Of a stretch of DNA of 64,000 nucleotides, positions 7,238 through 17,125 are shown in pieces. The number at the start of each line of letters is the position of its first letter. Within the stretch, counting starts at the first letter, position 1. Under the pieces are notes generated by a model. The model was not told where the DNA came from, searched no databases, and worked only from the letters and a program-made list of their open reading frames with translations. Origin of the DNA: Sphingopyxis sp. FD7 (GTDB lineage Bacteria; Pseudomonadota; Alphaproteobacteria; Sphingomonadales; Sphingomonadaceae). The translations under genes were made by a program, and so were the position numbers. The stretch is from assembly GCF_003609835.1 (NCBI RefSeq), contig NZ_AP017898.1:1736001-1800000 (forward strand). Direction: 5' to 3'.

Positions 7238-8884
7238 ATGCGCAATTTTATTCCCGCAGCCATGATCGTGCCGCTTGCGGCCTGTACCCATGTTGCGACT
7301 TTTCGGACGCAGGACATTGCCCCGCCCGCAGAGGGCGAAGCGCTGAAGGGCGCCTCCTACGCCCTTCCGATGGTCCAGTTCGATCTGGAGATAGCCCGGT
7401 CGCTTTCCTCCTGCGACGCGACGGCCGCGCCTGTGTTCGCGGTCAAGGCGACCGCCAAGGAGTCCTATGTCGAAGGCGAAAGGTTCGAGATCGACCCCTC
7501 CGCGCTCAGTTCGGTTTTCAAGACATCCTCGCTCGCGATCGAGAAATATGACGATCTCGACACGCTCAAATCGTTCAACGCCAGCGCCGACGACCGAACC
7601 GGCGACATCCTCGTGGCCGTCGCGCGGACCGGGATCGCGATTGCCGGGGCGACCGCGGGCATCCCGGTGCCGCTGGACGCGGTCGGCGAGTCCTCGCCCT
7701 GGAAAAATGTGCTCGAAAGCTCGCAGTCCATCCGCTTGTGGTGCTCGGCGGAGGCGCAGAAGCGTCTGGCCGCGGTTGAGGCCGAAACCGACAATCTCGA
7801 ACGGCTGAACGCCGAGCTCGATGCCGTCAACGCCCATGTCGTACGCCTGAAAGAACTCGCGGTGTTTCGCCGGTTCGACAAGGCGATGATGGACGAGTTG
7901 TATCAGGAGGTCCAGAAGCAGCAGCAGCTTGCGGCCGCGATCGAGACCGCCCAGACGGCGCTGGCCGACGCGACCGCCGCGCTCAGCGCGAAAACCGAAC
8001 TTCGCTGGCCCACCGCCTCGTCGGCGACGCCGCGCGCGGAAGATCTCCAGCACGACGTCCGCTTTTCGGATTCCTCGCGCAAGCTACGAAAATTCTGCGC
8101 CAATTTTCAACTTGTCGCCTGGAACGGCGTCAGCGGCGTGCCGCTCGATCCTGCAACCCTCGCCGGCGATGACGCGGCGCTCGACGCGCATTGCGAAGCG
8201 GTGATTGCGGTCCTCCGGAAATCGATCGACGTCCGGCTGCGGTTCGCCCCCGTCACTCAGACCCGCTGGGTCGCCGACGGCACCGCCAGCCTCGCCTACC
8301 AGCTGCCATCCGGGGCACCGGCCAGGGGCCTTTTGATTCGCGAGCCGGTCCGCGCCAGCCTTGTCGCCGAATATCGCCTTTCCGGGTCTGCGGACTGGAA
8401 GACCGCGTTGAAGGATGAACCATTATGGGTGCCCCAGCTCGGTACGCTGCGTTTTCTGAAGTTCGCGAGCGGTCCGTTTGAAAATGAACTGCTGTCGGTC
8501 GAACTGCGCAAGGACGGCCGGATCGAAAAGCAGCGATATGAAACCAAGGAAGCCGCGCTTGCGCGGCTGGCGACGAGCGCCACGGACATCGCCGAACGTG
8601 TGCGCAGCGACGCCGAAAAGCGCGAGGACCGGCGGCGCGCCGACGAAAAATATCTCCGCGAGACCGCCGCGGCCGCGCGCGCCGAGGATCTGGCGCGGCT
8701 GCAATATCAACTCGACATGCTGACCAAGCAAAAAGCGCTGATCGAAGCGGCGCGCGACGATTCGGCGGAACGGCTCGCCGCCGCCGAACTGGCGCAGATC
8801 AACGCCGACATCGCGATGCTCAAGGCACAGATCGACCGGATCAAGCTGACAAACGAACTCAGTCTGCTGCAACCGCCGGAATGA
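7238..8884 (+). CDS. Large coiled-coil lipoprotein of unknown function
   Basis: The 548-residue product has a short lipoprotein signal (MRNFIPAAMIVPLAAC, lipobox LAAC, Cys16). A first domain (about residues 35-150) includes ERFEIDPSALSSVFKTSS and a hydrophobic Gly/Ala stretch ARTGIAIAGATAGIPV. A first coiled coil follows (about 165-250, repeated LERLNAELDAVNAHV heptads), then a mixed beta region, and a second long charged coiled coil from about 440 to the end (ARAEDLARLQYQLDMLTKQKALIEAA). The start at 7238 follows GGGGGGAG. I cannot assign a family. The length and coils suggest a structural or scaffold envelope role. No operon partners are close on this strand. Confidence 0.7.
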   Translation: MRNFIPAAMIVPLAACTHVATFRTQDIAPPAEGEALKGASYALPMVQFDLEIARSLSSCDATAAPVFAVKATAKESYVEGERFEIDPSALSSVFKTSSLAIEKYDDLDTLKSFNASADDRTGDILVAVARTGIAIAGATAGIPVPLDAVGESSPWKNVLESSQSIRLWCSAEAQKRLAAVEAETDNLERLNAELDAVNAHVVRLKELAVFRRFDKAMMDELYQEVQKQQQLAAAIETAQTALADATAALSAKTELRWPTASSATPRAEDLQHDVRFSDSSRKLRKFCANFQLVAWNGVSGVPLDPATLAGDDAALDAHCEAVIAVLRKSIDVRLRFAPVTQTRWVADGTASLAYQLPSGAPARGLLIREPVRASLVAEYRLSGSADWKTALKDEPLWVPQLGTLRFLKFASGPFENELLSVELRKDGRIEKQRYETKEAALARLATSATDIAERVRSDAEKREDRRRADEKYLRETAAAARAEDLARLQYQLDMLTKQKALIEAARDDSAERLAAAELAQINADIAMLKAQIDRIKLTNELSLLQPPE

Positions 8885-8896
8885 ACGACTCTCCGA

Positions 8897-9670
8897 TCAG
8901 ATGAGCCCCGCCAGCGGGCTCGACGGGTCGGCATAACGGCGCTGGCCCATCCGGCCCGCCAGATAGGCATCGCGCCCCGCCTCGACCGCGAGCTTCATCG
9001 CGCGCGCCATGCGCACGGGGTCTTTGGCTTCGGCGATAGCAGTATTCATCAGCACGCCGTCGCAGCCGAGTTCCATCGCCACCGCCGCATCGCTCGCCGT
9101 GCCGACGCCGGCGTCGACGAGCACCGGCACCGACGCGCCCTCGACGATCAGGCGGATCGTCACGCGATTCTGGATGCCGAGGCCCGACCCGATCGGTGCA
9201 CCCAGCGGCATGATCGCGACCGCACCCGCATCCTCGAGCTGCTTCGCCGCGATCGGATCGTCGACGCAATAGACCATCGGCAGAAAACCCTCCTTGGCGA
9301 GCACCTCGGTCGCCTCGAGCGTTTCGCGCATGTTCGGATAGAGCGTCTTCGCCTCACCGAGCACCTCGAGCTTCACCAGATCCCATCCCCCCGCCTCGCG
9401 CGCGAGGCGCAGCGTGCGGATCGCGTCGTCGGCGTTGAAGCAGCCTGCGGTGTTGGGGAGGTAGGTGATCTTCTTGGGGTCGATATAGTCGGTCAGCATC
9501 GGCGCCGCCGGATCGGACACATTGACGCGGCGCACCGCGACGGTGACGATTTCCGCCCCCGACGCCGCGACCGCGGCGGCATTCTGCTCGAAATCCTTGT
9601 ACTTGCCGGTGCCGACGATCAGTCGCGACGTAAATGTCCGCCCGGCGACACTCCATTGATCCGATGACAA
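8897..9670 (-). CDS. thiG: Thiazole synthase ThiG
   Basis: ThiG builds the thiamine thiazole phosphate from deoxyxylulose phosphate, dehydroglycine and ThiS thiocarboxylate. The 257-residue protein carries the Schiff-base lysine in VKLEV (Lys100), and the phosphate-binding loops [12 protein letters not shown] and [19 protein letters not shown]. The start is read as TTG at 9670: a near-perfect GGAGG lies eight bases upstream and the thiS stop is one base away, giving a tight thiS-thiG junction. No ATG lies at a suitable position. Confidence 0.95.
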   Translation of the reverse strand: MSSDQWSVAGRTFTSRLIVGTGKYKDFEQNAAAVAASGAEIVTVAVRRVNVSDPAAPMLTDYIDPKKITYLPNTAGCFNADDAIRTLRLAREAGGWDLVKLEVLGEAKTLYPNMRETLEATEVLAKEGFLPMVYCVDDPIAAKQLEDAGAVAIMPLGAPIGSGLGIQNRVTIRLIVEGASVPVLVDAGVGTASDAAVAMELGCDGVLMNTAIAEAKDPVRMARAMKLAVEAGRDAYLAGRMGQRRYADPSSPLAGLI

Positions 9671-9671
9671 C

Positions 9672-9872
9672 TCAACCGCCTCCCACGAAATGAACGATCT
9701 CCAGCGCATCGCCTTCGGCGAGCGCGACGTCGGCGAGCGTCGAGCGCGGCACGATCGCGCGATTGCGTTCGACCGCGACCTTTTTGACGTCGAGGCCGAG
9801 CGACGCGACGAGATCGGCGATGCTGCCTTCGCGCACCTGCCGCGGCTCGCCGTTGAGAATGACCGAGATCAC
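9672..9872 (-). CDS. thiS: Sulfur-carrier protein ThiS
   Basis: This 66-residue ubiquitin-like protein ends in the required diglycine tail (HFVGGG). The C-terminal Gly is adenylated and thiocarboxylated to donate sulfur to ThiG. Strand pattern [10 protein letters not shown] and [13 protein letters not shown] fits ThiS. The start is a GTG at 9872. It is co-transcribed with thiG, from which it is separated by one base, and is divergent from aroQ. No thiO, thiE or thiF lies within the window. Confidence 0.93.
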   Translation of the reverse strand: MISVILNGEPRQVREGSIADLVASLGLDVKKVAVERNRAIVPRSTLADVALAEGDALEIVHFVGGG

Positions 9873-9953
9873 TTGGGATTCCGCCTTGCTTTGCCTTTTG
9901 CCGAGCAGCCCATATAGGGGGAGCGCGCATAGTAGCAACCGAAAGCCAAGCCT

Positions 9954-10394
9954 TTGCCCGACCTGCCCACCGTCTTCGTCCTCTCCGGCCCCAATCTCAA
10001 CCTGCTCGGCACGCGCGAGCCCGAAATCTATGGCCATGACACGCTGAACGATATTCACGCCCGGCTGGAGGCGCAGGCGGCCGAGCTGGGCCTGCGCGTC
10101 GAATGCCGCCAGACCAACCATGAAGGCGTGCTGATCGACTGGCTGCACGAAGCCTATATATCGGGCGCCAAGGCCGTGCTGTTGAACGCGGGAGGCTATA
10201 CGCACACGTCGATTGCGATCCACGACGCGATCAAGTCGATCAAGGTGCCGGTGATCGAGGTGCATCTGTCGGACCCGGCAAAGCGCGAGCCCTTTCGTCA
10301 TATCAGCTATGTCGGCATGGCGGCCGCGGCTCATTTTGCGGGGCATGGCGCAAACAGCTACACGCTGGCGCTGGACGCCGCCGCCCGTCTCTGA
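9954..10394 (+). CDS. aroQ: Type II 3-dehydroquinate dehydratase
   Basis: AroQ converts 3-dehydroquinate to 3-dehydroshikimate in the shikimate pathway. The 146 residues include [17 protein letters not shown] (active-site Arg and Tyr), [20 protein letters not shown] (catalytic His region) and EVHLSDP. The start is a TTG at 9954 and no in-frame ATG precedes the conserved N-terminus. It stands just upstream of accB-accC, an order often seen in proteobacteria. Confidence 0.96.
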   Translation: MPDLPTVFVLSGPNLNLLGTREPEIYGHDTLNDIHARLEAQAAELGLRVECRQTNHEGVLIDWLHEAYISGAKAVLLNAGGYTHTSIAIHDAIKSIKVPVIEVHLSDPAKREPFRHISYVGMAAAAHFAGHGANSYTLALDAAARL

Positions 10395-10461
10395 CAATAG
10401 GGCGCATCAAAAACGGGGTCAGGCGCCTCGACGACGGCGCCGCAACAACAGGACAATTCTC

Positions 10462-10950
10462 ATGGGTGACCATAAAGACAATGGCATCAACATCGATCCG
10501 GCTTTCGTTCGCGCGCTCGCCGAATTGCTCGACGACACGCAGCTCAGCGAAATCGAGGTCGAAGACGGCGACCGCAAGGTGCGCGTCGCGCGCAACCTGA
10601 GCGCCGCCGCCGCGCCCGTCGCCTATGCGCCGCCGTCCGCGGCAGCCGCGCCCGCCGCCGCCGCTCCGACGCCCGCTGCCGCTACCGCTGCTGCCGCGCC
10701 CGCTGCCGACAACTTCGCCGACGCGGTCAAGTCGCCGATGGTCGGCACCGTCTATCTCGCGCCGGAACCCGGCGCGCCGAACTTTGCCACCGTCGGCTCG
10801 GCGGTGAAGGCAGGCGACACGATCCTGATCATCGAGGCGATGAAGGTGATGAATCCGATCACCGCGCCGACGGCGGGCACGCTGAAAGCCGTGCATGTCG
10901 AGAACAGCCAGCCGGTCGAGTTCGACCAGCCGCTGTTCACCATCGGATAA
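10462..10950 (+). CDS. accB: Biotin carboxyl carrier protein of acetyl-CoA carboxylase
   Basis: AccB carries biotin between the carboxylase (AccC) and transferase (AccAD) halves of acetyl-CoA carboxylase. The 162-residue protein has an N-terminal dimerisation/binding region (residues 8-47), a long Ala/Pro hinge (48-82) and the biotinyl domain with the acceptor lysine in EAMKVMN (Lys128). It is followed after nine bases by accC. Confidence 0.97.
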   Translation: MGDHKDNGINIDPAFVRALAELLDDTQLSEIEVEDGDRKVRVARNLSAAAAPVAYAPPSAAAAPAAAAPTPAAATAAAAPAADNFADAVKSPMVGTVYLAPEPGAPNFATVGSAVKAGDTILIIEAMKVMNPITAPTAGTLKAVHVENSQPVEFDQPLFTIG

Positions 10951-10959
10951 GGTCCGCCC

Positions 10960-12321
10960 ATGGCCATCGAAAAACTGCTCATCGCCAACCGCGGCGAGAT
11001 TGCGCTGCGTATCCACCGTGCGTGTCACGAAATGGGCATTCGGACGGTCGCGGTCCATTCGACCGCCGACACCGATGCGATGCACGTCCGCCTCGCCGAC
11101 GAAGCCGTGTGCATCGGTCCGCCCGCGGCGAAAGACAGCTATCTCAACATCCCGGCGATCATCTCGGCCGCCGAGATCACCGGCGCGGACGCGATTCATC
11201 CGGGCTATGGCTTCCTGTCCGAAAACGAGCGCTTCGCCGAGATCATCGAAGCGCATGACATGATCTTCGTCGGCCCGAAGCCCGAGCATATCCGCACGAT
11301 GGGCGACAAGGTCGAGGCGAAGCGCACCGCGGTCGCGCTGGGCCTTCCTGTGGTTCCGGGCTCACCGGGCGCCGTCACATTCAACGACGAGACGAAACGG
11401 CTCGCCAGGGACATCGGCTATCCCGTGCTCATCAAGGCCGCCTCCGGTGGCGGCGGGCGCGGCATGAAGGTGGTGCCCGACGAGGACAGCCTCGAAAGCC
11501 TGATGGGTCAGGCTTCATCCGAAGCGGCCGCGGCATTCGGTGACCCGACCGTTTACATGGAAAAATATCTCGGCAACCCGCGCCACATCGAGTTCCAGGT
11601 GTTCGGCGACGGCAACGGCAATGCCATCCACCTCGGCGAGCGCGACTGCTCGCTCCAGCGCCGTCACCAGAAGGTGCTCGAGGAAGCCCCCTCGCCCGTG
11701 ATTTCGGCCGAGGAGCGCGCACGCATGGGCAAGGTCTGCGCCGACGCGATGGCGGCGATGGGCTATCGCGGCGCGGGCACGATCGAGTTCCTCTGGGAAA
11801 ATGGCGAATTTTTCTTCATCGAGATGAACACGCGCATCCAGGTCGAACATCCGGTGACCGAGATGATCACCGGCTTCGACCTGGTGCGCGAACAGATCCG
11901 CATCGCGGGCGGCGCCGGGCTTTCGGTAAGGCAGGAAGAGCTGGAGTTCCGCGGCCATGCGATCGAATGCCGCATCAATGCCGAGGATCCGCGCACTTTC
12001 CTGCCCTCGCCGGGCAAGGTCACGGCCTATCACCCGGCGGGCGGGATGCATGTTCGCGTCGATAGCGGGCTTTATGCGGGCTATTCGATCCCGCCCTATT
12101 ATGACAGCATGATCGGCAAGCTGATCGTCTATGGCCGCAGCCGGGAAAGCTGCATGATGCGGATGCGCCGCGCGCTCGAGGAAATGGTGATCGCAGGCGT
12201 CAAGACGAACATCCCGCTCCATCAGGCGCTGCTCGCCGACCCCGACGTCATCCACGGCGATTATACGATCAAATGGCTGGAAGAATGGCTGGCGAAGCAG
12301 GATGAGGGCGGCGGGGCCTGA
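10960..12321 (+). CDS. accC: Biotin carboxylase subunit of acetyl-CoA carboxylase
   Basis: AccC uses ATP and bicarbonate to carboxylate biotin on AccB, the first step of fatty-acid synthesis. The 453-residue protein shows the full ATP-grasp layout: N-terminal [16 protein letters not shown], the glycine-rich loop [12 protein letters not shown], the catalytic [14 protein letters not shown] motif, and the C-terminal FLPSPGKV block. Length is standard. It forms an operon with accB; the biotin genes bioFDA lie 47 kb downstream in the same window. Confidence 0.98.
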   Translation: MAIEKLLIANRGEIALRIHRACHEMGIRTVAVHSTADTDAMHVRLADEAVCIGPPAAKDSYLNIPAIISAAEITGADAIHPGYGFLSENERFAEIIEAHDMIFVGPKPEHIRTMGDKVEAKRTAVALGLPVVPGSPGAVTFNDETKRLARDIGYPVLIKAASGGGGRGMKVVPDEDSLESLMGQASSEAAAAFGDPTVYMEKYLGNPRHIEFQVFGDGNGNAIHLGERDCSLQRRHQKVLEEAPSPVISAEERARMGKVCADAMAAMGYRGAGTIEFLWENGEFFFIEMNTRIQVEHPVTEMITGFDLVREQIRIAGGAGLSVRQEELEFRGHAIECRINAEDPRTFLPSPGKVTAYHPAGGMHVRVDSGLYAGYSIPPYYDSMIGKLIVYGRSRESCMMRMRRALEEMVIAGVKTNIPLHQALLADPDVIHGDYTIKWLEEWLAKQDEGGGA

Positions 12322-12425
12322 GCCACGCCCGCTCTCCTTCAGGGGAGAGGGCATTGGGCCTCGTGCGCCGAGCCGTGCTCCGCTTGACTTTCGCTAACGC
12401 GTCTTTTTGGCTATGGGCTTTGACT

Positions 12426-13784
12426 ATGGTCAAAAAAGCCTCTTTTCCGGCGCGTCCCGCCGCGATGTTTCTCATCCCGCTGGCGTTGCTCGCGGCCCCT
12501 TCCTTCGCGCAAACCGATGTCAAGGAAGATTCGGTCGTCCTCCAGCCCGACAAGGTGACCGACGACGCGCCGGTCGTCGCGGCGCAGCTCGAAATGCCGA
12601 GCTGGTCGGAGGAGAATGCAACCGCGCTGCTGAGCTTTATCGAAAGGGTCGGCGACGAGGGGCTGTTCGCCAGAGATTATAATCCCGATGCGCTCGCCGC
12701 CGCGATCCTGTCCGACGATCAGGCCCGGCTCGACAAGCTCGCGACCGAAACCTTCCTGCTGCTTGCAACGCATCTGCGCGATGGGCGCACGCCCAATGCG
12801 GCGCGCAAACAATGGTTTATGACCGACAGCGATGCCGAGACCGAGCCGCTGCTCGCGCTGCTGACCGCCGCGCTCGGCGCCGCTACCGTGCCCGAAACGC
12901 TGGCGAGCCTGAACCCCGTCCATCCCGATTTCGCGGCGCTCAGGGCATCGCTGAAAAAGGCGAAGACAAGCGCCGACGCCAATGCGATCCGCGTCAACAT
13001 GGAACGCTGGCGCTGGATGCCGCGCGACCTTGGCGAACGCTATGTCGTCAGCAATGTGCCCGAATATCTGACGCGCGTCGTCCACGGCGGCACCGTCATC
13101 GCGACGCACAAGGCCGTCGTTGGCAAGAAATCGACCCCGACGCCGCAGCTCAACCCGATGGCGACCGGGATCATCGTCAACCCGAACTGGACGCTGCCGC
13201 GCAGCATCATCAACGAAGGCATCGGCGCGACGATCGCGCGCAACCCGGCCGCCGCGCGCGCGCAGGGCTATACCTGGACCGGCAGCGGCAAGACGCTGTC
13301 GGTCGTGCAGAAGCCGGGGCCGAACAATGCGCTCGGCGTGATGAAGATGGAAATGCTCAACGAACATGCCATCTATCTTCACGATACGCCCTCCAAGGAA
13401 GCGTTCAATGCCGCGGCGCGCGCTTTCAGCCACGGCTGCATCCGCACCGAACGCGCGCTGCACTTCTCGGGCCTGATGGCGGTGATGTTCGCGGGGCGCA
13501 GTCCCGAGGAGTTTGGCGAAGCCATCGCCAGCGGCAAGACGACGCGCTTCGGCTTCGACCAGCCCTTCCCCGTCTATGTCGCTTATTGGACCGTCGTGCC
13601 CGACGGCAAGGGCGGCGTCAGAAAGCTCGCCGACCTGTACGAGCGCGACGCGCCTGTTGTGGCGAGCTTCGCCAAGCCCGGCCGACCGGCCGCAACGGTG
13701 ATCGCGCCGGTGCCGCCGCCGGTCGTCCCCACGGTCGAAACGACGGTGCGCGTCACGACGCCGGGGACCAGCGGCATTTATTGA
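12426..13784 (+). CDS. L,D-transpeptidase (YkuD domain, YcbB-like)
   Basis: The 452-residue exported protein begins with a signal peptide (KKASFPARPAAMFLIPLALLAA, cut near SFA). An N-terminal scaffold region (GDEGLFARDYNPDALAAAI, LATHLRDGRTP) of the YcbB family precedes a YkuD catalytic domain with the active-site motif SHGCIRTERAL (Cys near residue 339). Such enzymes form 3-3 crosslinks in peptidoglycan or attach proteins to it. The usual YcbB length is above 500, and I see no peptidoglycan-binding repeat between scaffold and YkuD, so this is a compact variant. The start at 12426 is chosen because the upstream extension lacks a signal-like n-region. Confidence 0.88.
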   Translation: MVKKASFPARPAAMFLIPLALLAAPSFAQTDVKEDSVVLQPDKVTDDAPVVAAQLEMPSWSEENATALLSFIERVGDEGLFARDYNPDALAAAILSDDQARLDKLATETFLLLATHLRDGRTPNAARKQWFMTDSDAETEPLLALLTAALGAATVPETLASLNPVHPDFAALRASLKKAKTSADANAIRVNMERWRWMPRDLGERYVVSNVPEYLTRVVHGGTVIATHKAVVGKKSTPTPQLNPMATGIIVNPNWTLPRSIINEGIGATIARNPAAARAQGYTWTGSGKTLSVVQKPGPNNALGVMKMEMLNEHAIYLHDTPSKEAFNAAARAFSHGCIRTERALHFSGLMAVMFAGRSPEEFGEAIASGKTTRFGFDQPFPVYVAYWTVVPDGKGGVRKLADLYERDAPVVASFAKPGRPAATVIAPVPPPVVPTVETTVRVTTPGTSGIY

Positions 13785-13910
13785 GCGGCGTCGGCCGGCA
13801 CGGCCGGAAGCTGCCCTCTATCTAATCGTCATACCGGCGAAGGGCGGGATCTCGCCGGTAGGGCATGGCCGAAAACCGCGATGCCCCCTTTCCGTACGCC
13901 GATGCGGCCA

Positions 13911-13942
13911 CAAGAAAAGGGCCGGAGTTTCCCCCGGCCCTT
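13911..13942 (-). terminator. rplA: Intrinsic terminator of the rplK-rplA transcript
   Basis: Read on the minus strand, AAGGGCCGG (13942-13934) and CCGGCCCTT (13925-13917) form a perfect 9-bp stem with an 8-base loop, followed by TTTTCTTG. It lies 22 bases after the rplA stop. rplJ-rplL are not downstream, so the transcript apparently ends here. Confidence 0.9.
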
Positions 13943-13964
13943 CCCCAAATCCGATGCGCTTCGA

Positions 13965-14663
13965 TCAGGCGCCGGTCAGTTCGGCCGTATCGACCTTCAC
14001 GCCGGGGCCCATCGACGACGACAGCGCGACCTTGCGGACATATTTGCCCTTGGCGCCCGCCGGCTTCGCCTTGACGATCGCGTCGACGAAGGCGTCGAAG
14101 TTCTGGCGGAGCTTTTCCTCGCCGAACGACAGCTTGCCGAGACCGGCGTGGATGATGCCGACCTTTTCGACGCGGAACTCGATCTGACCGCCCTTGGCGG
14201 CCTTCACGGCTTCGGCGACGTTCGGGGTGACGGTGCCCAGCTTCGGGTTCGGCATCAGGCCCTTGGGCCCCAGCGTCTTGCCGAGGCGCCCGACGATGCC
14301 CATCATATCCGGCGTCGCGATGACGCGGCCATAATCGAGGTTGCCCGCGAGCATGTCTTCCATCAGGTCTTCGGCGCCAACCTTGTCGGCGCCGGCGGCC
14401 AGCGCCTTTTCGGCATTGTCGCCGCGTGCGAACACGGCAACCTTGACGTCCTTGCCGGTGCCGGCGGGCAGCGTGACGACGCCGCGGACCATCTGGTCGG
14501 CGTGACGCGGATCGACGCCCAGGTTCATCGCGATTTCCAGCGTTTCGTCGAACTTGGCCGAAGCCAGCTCGCGCACCAGCTTGATCGCTTCGTCGACGCC
14601 GTGCAGCTTGGCCTTGTCAATCTTGCCCTCGAGGGCCTTCTGCTTCTTGGTCAGCTTGGCCAT
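13965..14663 (-). CDS. rplA: 50S ribosomal protein L1
   Basis: L1 forms the mobile stalk at the ribosomal E site and typically represses its own operon by binding leader mRNA. The 232 residues contain [19 protein letters not shown], and the signature [22 protein letters not shown]. It begins two bases after the rplK stop, so the two genes are tightly coupled. Confidence 0.98.
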   Translation of the reverse strand: MAKLTKKQKALEGKIDKAKLHGVDEAIKLVRELASAKFDETLEIAMNLGVDPRHADQMVRGVVTLPAGTGKDVKVAVFARGDNAEKALAAGADKVGAEDLMEDMLAGNLDYGRVIATPDMMGIVGRLGKTLGPKGLMPNPKLGTVTPNVAEAVKAAKGGQIEFRVEKVGIIHAGLGKLSFGEEKLRQNFDAFVDAIVKAKPAGAKGKYVRKVALSSSMGPGVKVDTAELTGA

Positions 14664-14665
14664 GG

Positions 14666-15097
14666 TCAGCCCTCCGTCACTTCGAGGCCCATCGAGCGGG
14701 CGCTGCCTTCGATGATCTTCGTCGCCTGTTCGATGTCGTTGGCGTTGAGATCCTTCATCTTGATCGCGGCGATTTCGGCGAGCTTCGAGCGCGCGATCTT
14801 GCCGCCGCTGATCTTGCCGGGTTCCTTCGAGCCCGACTTCAGGTTCGCGGCCTTCTTGATGAGGTAGGTCGCCGGAGGCGTCTTGGTGACGAAGGAAAAG
14901 CTCTTGTCGGCGTAGACGGTGATGATCGTCGGCGTCGGCGTGCCCTTGTCGAGCCCGTCGGTCGCGGCGTTGAACGCCTTGCAGAACTCCATGATGTTGA
15001 CGCCGCGCTGACCGAGCGCCGGCCCGAGCGGCGGCGAGGGGTTTGCGGTCCCCGCCGGAACTTGCAGCTTGATATAGCCGCTGATCTTCTTGGCCAT
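14666..15097 (-). CDS. rplK: 50S ribosomal protein L11
   Basis: L11 binds 23S rRNA at the GTPase-associated centre. The 143-residue protein starts [42 protein letters not shown], with the conserved PPLGPALGQ loop, and ends with the expected RSMGLEV block. The ATG at 15097 follows AGGAGGC. Upstream, where nusG would normally be adjacent, an inverted repeat and a thioesterase gene intervene. Confidence 0.98.
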   Translation of the reverse strand: MAKKISGYIKLQVPAGTANPSPPLGPALGQRGVNIMEFCKAFNAATDGLDKGTPTPTIITVYADKSFSFVTKTPPATYLIKKAANLKSGSKEPGKISGGKIARSKLAEIAAIKMKDLNANDIEQATKIIEGSARSMGLEVTEG

Positions 15098-15267
15098 GAC
15101 GGCCTCCTTTCTTTCTGTCGCCCCGAACCTTGATCCGGGGCTCAAAATAAGCGGTCAAGCAGAGGGCATCACCCCTCCTCCCGCGCGGAATCGCACCCGT
15201 GCCTGATGCGAAGCGGCGCCGTTAGCGGGTATGGCTGGAAAAGGCAAGCATTGGTCGCCGACGGACC

Positions 15268-15349
15268 GGCGAGATCCCGGCCTTCGCCGGGATGACGATC
15301 AAAAGAATGTCGCCCTTATCGTCATCCCGGCGAAGGCCGGGATCTCGCC
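15268..15349. repeat. Perfect 32-bp inverted repeat
   Basis: Arms at 15268-15299 and 15318-15349 are exact reverse complements (core GAGATCCCGGCCTTCGCCGG), separated by 18 bases. Each arm is itself partly palindromic. It fills the space between rplK and the thioesterase stop and belongs to the same dispersed family as those at 2915, 37317 and 59164. Confidence 0.9.
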
Positions 15350-16294
15350 CTATCCGCCCGCCGCGCCTTCGGGCGGCGTGATGCGCAGCAGGCCTTCCTG
15401 CATCGCCGAGGCGATCAGCGTGCCGTCCTGGCGGTAGATCAGCCCGCGATTGATGCCGCGGCTGCCGCCGGTCCAGTCGCTGTCCATGACATAGACGAAC
15501 CAGTCGTCGACGCGGATGTCGTCGTGGAACCACATCGCATGGTCGAGGCTGGTCGAGAACAGCCCCGGCGTCGACCAGGTGAAACCGTGCGGCAACAGCG
15601 ACGAGGAGAGCAGCCCCATGTCGGAGGCATAGGCGAGGAAGGCGCGGTGGAGCAGCGGATCGTCGCCGATCGGCGCCGCGAGCCGATACCATTGATAATG
15701 CGCCGTGGCCTTTTCGGTCGAGGGGGGACGGAAACTGCGAATCTCGAACGGCCGCAGCCGCGCCATGCGGTCGAGCTGCGCGTCGCTGACATTGGGGTCG
15801 GCGGCCATATTCTCGACGAACTCGGCGCATTCTTCGGGCGGCAGCAGGTCGGGCATCAGCGCCTGGTGCGCGGCGCCCGGCTCGGGCGCGTGAAAGGATG
15901 CGGTGAGGTTGAAGATCACCTTGCCATCCTGTCGCACCACGACGCGGCGGTTGGCGAAGCTGCGCCCGTCGAAGTCGCGGTGGACGCGGAAATGGAGCGG
16001 CTTGGCCTCGTCGCCGCCGCGCAGGAAATAGGCGTGCAGCGAATGCGCCGCCTTTCCGGGATCGACGGTGCGCGCCGCGGCGACGAGCGCCTGCGCGATC
16101 ACCTGCCCGCCAAAGATGCGCTGGCGCGTCGGCTTGGCAAAGGCGGGAAAGGTGAACTCATCCTCCAGCCCCGGCACGGGTTCGAGGTCGAACAGCCGCG
16201 TCACCGCCGCGACGACCTTTTCGGGCGAAAAGGTGGCCTGGATTTCGCGCGCGCGTTCCACGCGGGCCTGAATCGCGTCGGGAGTCAGGCTCAT
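15350..16294 (-). CDS. tesB: Acyl-CoA thioesterase II (TesB family)
   Basis: TesB hydrolyses acyl-CoA to free acid and CoA. The 314-residue double hot-dog protein has RIFGGQVIAQALVAAARTV, HSLHAYFLRGGD, FANRRVVVRQDGKVIFNLTASF in the first half, and SLDHAMWFHDDIRVDDW with GINRGLIYRQDG in the second. Catalytic Asp, Thr and Gln positions of the family lie in those second-half blocks. It lies between nusG and rplK in the secE-nusG-rplKA run, which is unusual. Its stop abuts the 32-bp inverted repeat. Confidence 0.93.
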   Translation of the reverse strand: MSLTPDAIQARVERAREIQATFSPEKVVAAVTRLFDLEPVPGLEDEFTFPAFAKPTRQRIFGGQVIAQALVAAARTVDPGKAAHSLHAYFLRGGDEAKPLHFRVHRDFDGRSFANRRVVVRQDGKVIFNLTASFHAPEPGAAHQALMPDLLPPEECAEFVENMAADPNVSDAQLDRMARLRPFEIRSFRPPSTEKATAHYQWYRLAAPIGDDPLLHRAFLAYASDMGLLSSSLLPHGFTWSTPGLFSTSLDHAMWFHDDIRVDDWFVYVMDSDWTGGSRGINRGLIYRQDGTLIASAMQEGLLRITPPEGAAGG

Positions 16295-16355
16295 GCGATC
16301 ATCCCATCTTTCGCTGGATCCCCGCGTTCGCGGGGATGACGACCTTTTGGGGTCG

Positions 16356-16892
16356 TCACTTCATCCGTTCCACCTGCTCGAAATCGAGTTCGACCGGCGT
16401 GGCGCGGCCGAAGATCGAGACGCTGACCTTCACGCGCGCCTTGTCGAAATCGAGTTCCTCGACCACGCCGTTGAAGCTCGCGAACGGGCCTTCGAGCACC
16501 TTGACCTGATCGCCGATTTCGTAATCGACCCGGATTTCGGTCTTCGGACGCGCCGCGGCCTCTTCCTTGCTGTTCAGGATGCGCGCGGCTTCGGCCTCGC
16601 TGATCGCCTGCGGCTTGCCCGACGAGCCGAGGAATCCCGTGACCTTCGGCGTATTCTTGACGAGGTGATAGACATCGTCGGTCATCGTCAGCTTGGCGAG
16701 GACGTAACCGGGGAAGAATTTGCGTTCGGCCTGAACCTTCTTGCCGCGCTTGACCTCGGTGACGGTTTCGACCGGCACCTCGACCGCCTCGACGAAGTCG
16801 GTGAGGCCCATGCGCTCGGCCTCGGCGAGCACCGAATCGCGAACCTTGTTCTCGAAACCCGAATAGGCGTGAATGATGTACCAGCGCGCCAT
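16356..16892 (-). CDS. nusG: Transcription termination/antitermination factor NusG
   Basis: NusG binds RNA polymerase, aids Rho and links transcription to translation. The 178 residues show the NGN domain start RWYIIHAYSGFENKVRDSVL, the FFPGYVLAKL block, and the KOW motif GDQVKVLEGPFASFNGVVEE. It follows secE with a 35-base gap. A short GC-rich palindrome (about 16314-16344) separates it from tesB. Confidence 0.98.
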   Translation of the reverse strand: MARWYIIHAYSGFENKVRDSVLAEAERMGLTDFVEAVEVPVETVTEVKRGKKVQAERKFFPGYVLAKLTMTDDVYHLVKNTPKVTGFLGSSGKPQAISEAEAARILNSKEEAAARPKTEIRVDYEIGDQVKVLEGPFASFNGVVEELDFDKARVKVSVSIFGRATPVELDFEQVERMK

Positions 16893-16927
16893 AATGATCC
16901 GTATCCTGTCCCTGAAAGCCGCGGGCG

Positions 16928-17125
16928 TTAGCGCGCGAGCGACGTCAGCCAGCTGACGATGTAACTGAAAACCGTATCGACGCCGAGGAAGAAGAGCGAC
17001 AGGATCGTGGCCATGATCAGCACCAGGATCGTCGTCTGCACCGTTTCGCGGCCGGTAGGCCAGACGATCTTGCCAGCTTCGGTCTTCACCTGGTTGACGA
17101 ATTCGCCGATTTTGACTTTCGCCAT
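16928..17125 (-). CDS. secE: Preprotein translocase subunit SecE
   Basis: SecE clamps and stabilises SecY in the inner-membrane Sec channel. The 65-residue single-helix form has the conserved amphipathic VNQVKTEAGKIVWPTGRET segment, then one transmembrane helix (TTILVLIMATILSLFFLGVD). The start at 17125 fits this length; upstream in-frame codons would add an atypical extension. No tRNA-Trp or tuf gene is found upstream. Confidence 0.96.
   Translation of the reverse strand: MAKVKIGEFVNQVKTEAGKIVWPTGRETVQTTILVLIMATILSLFFLGVDTVFSYIVSWLTSLAR

Noticed and set aside
9873-9953. TPP riboswitch before thiS
   Set aside because: The spacer is only 81 bases and lacks the CTGAGA and related conserved thi-box elements.
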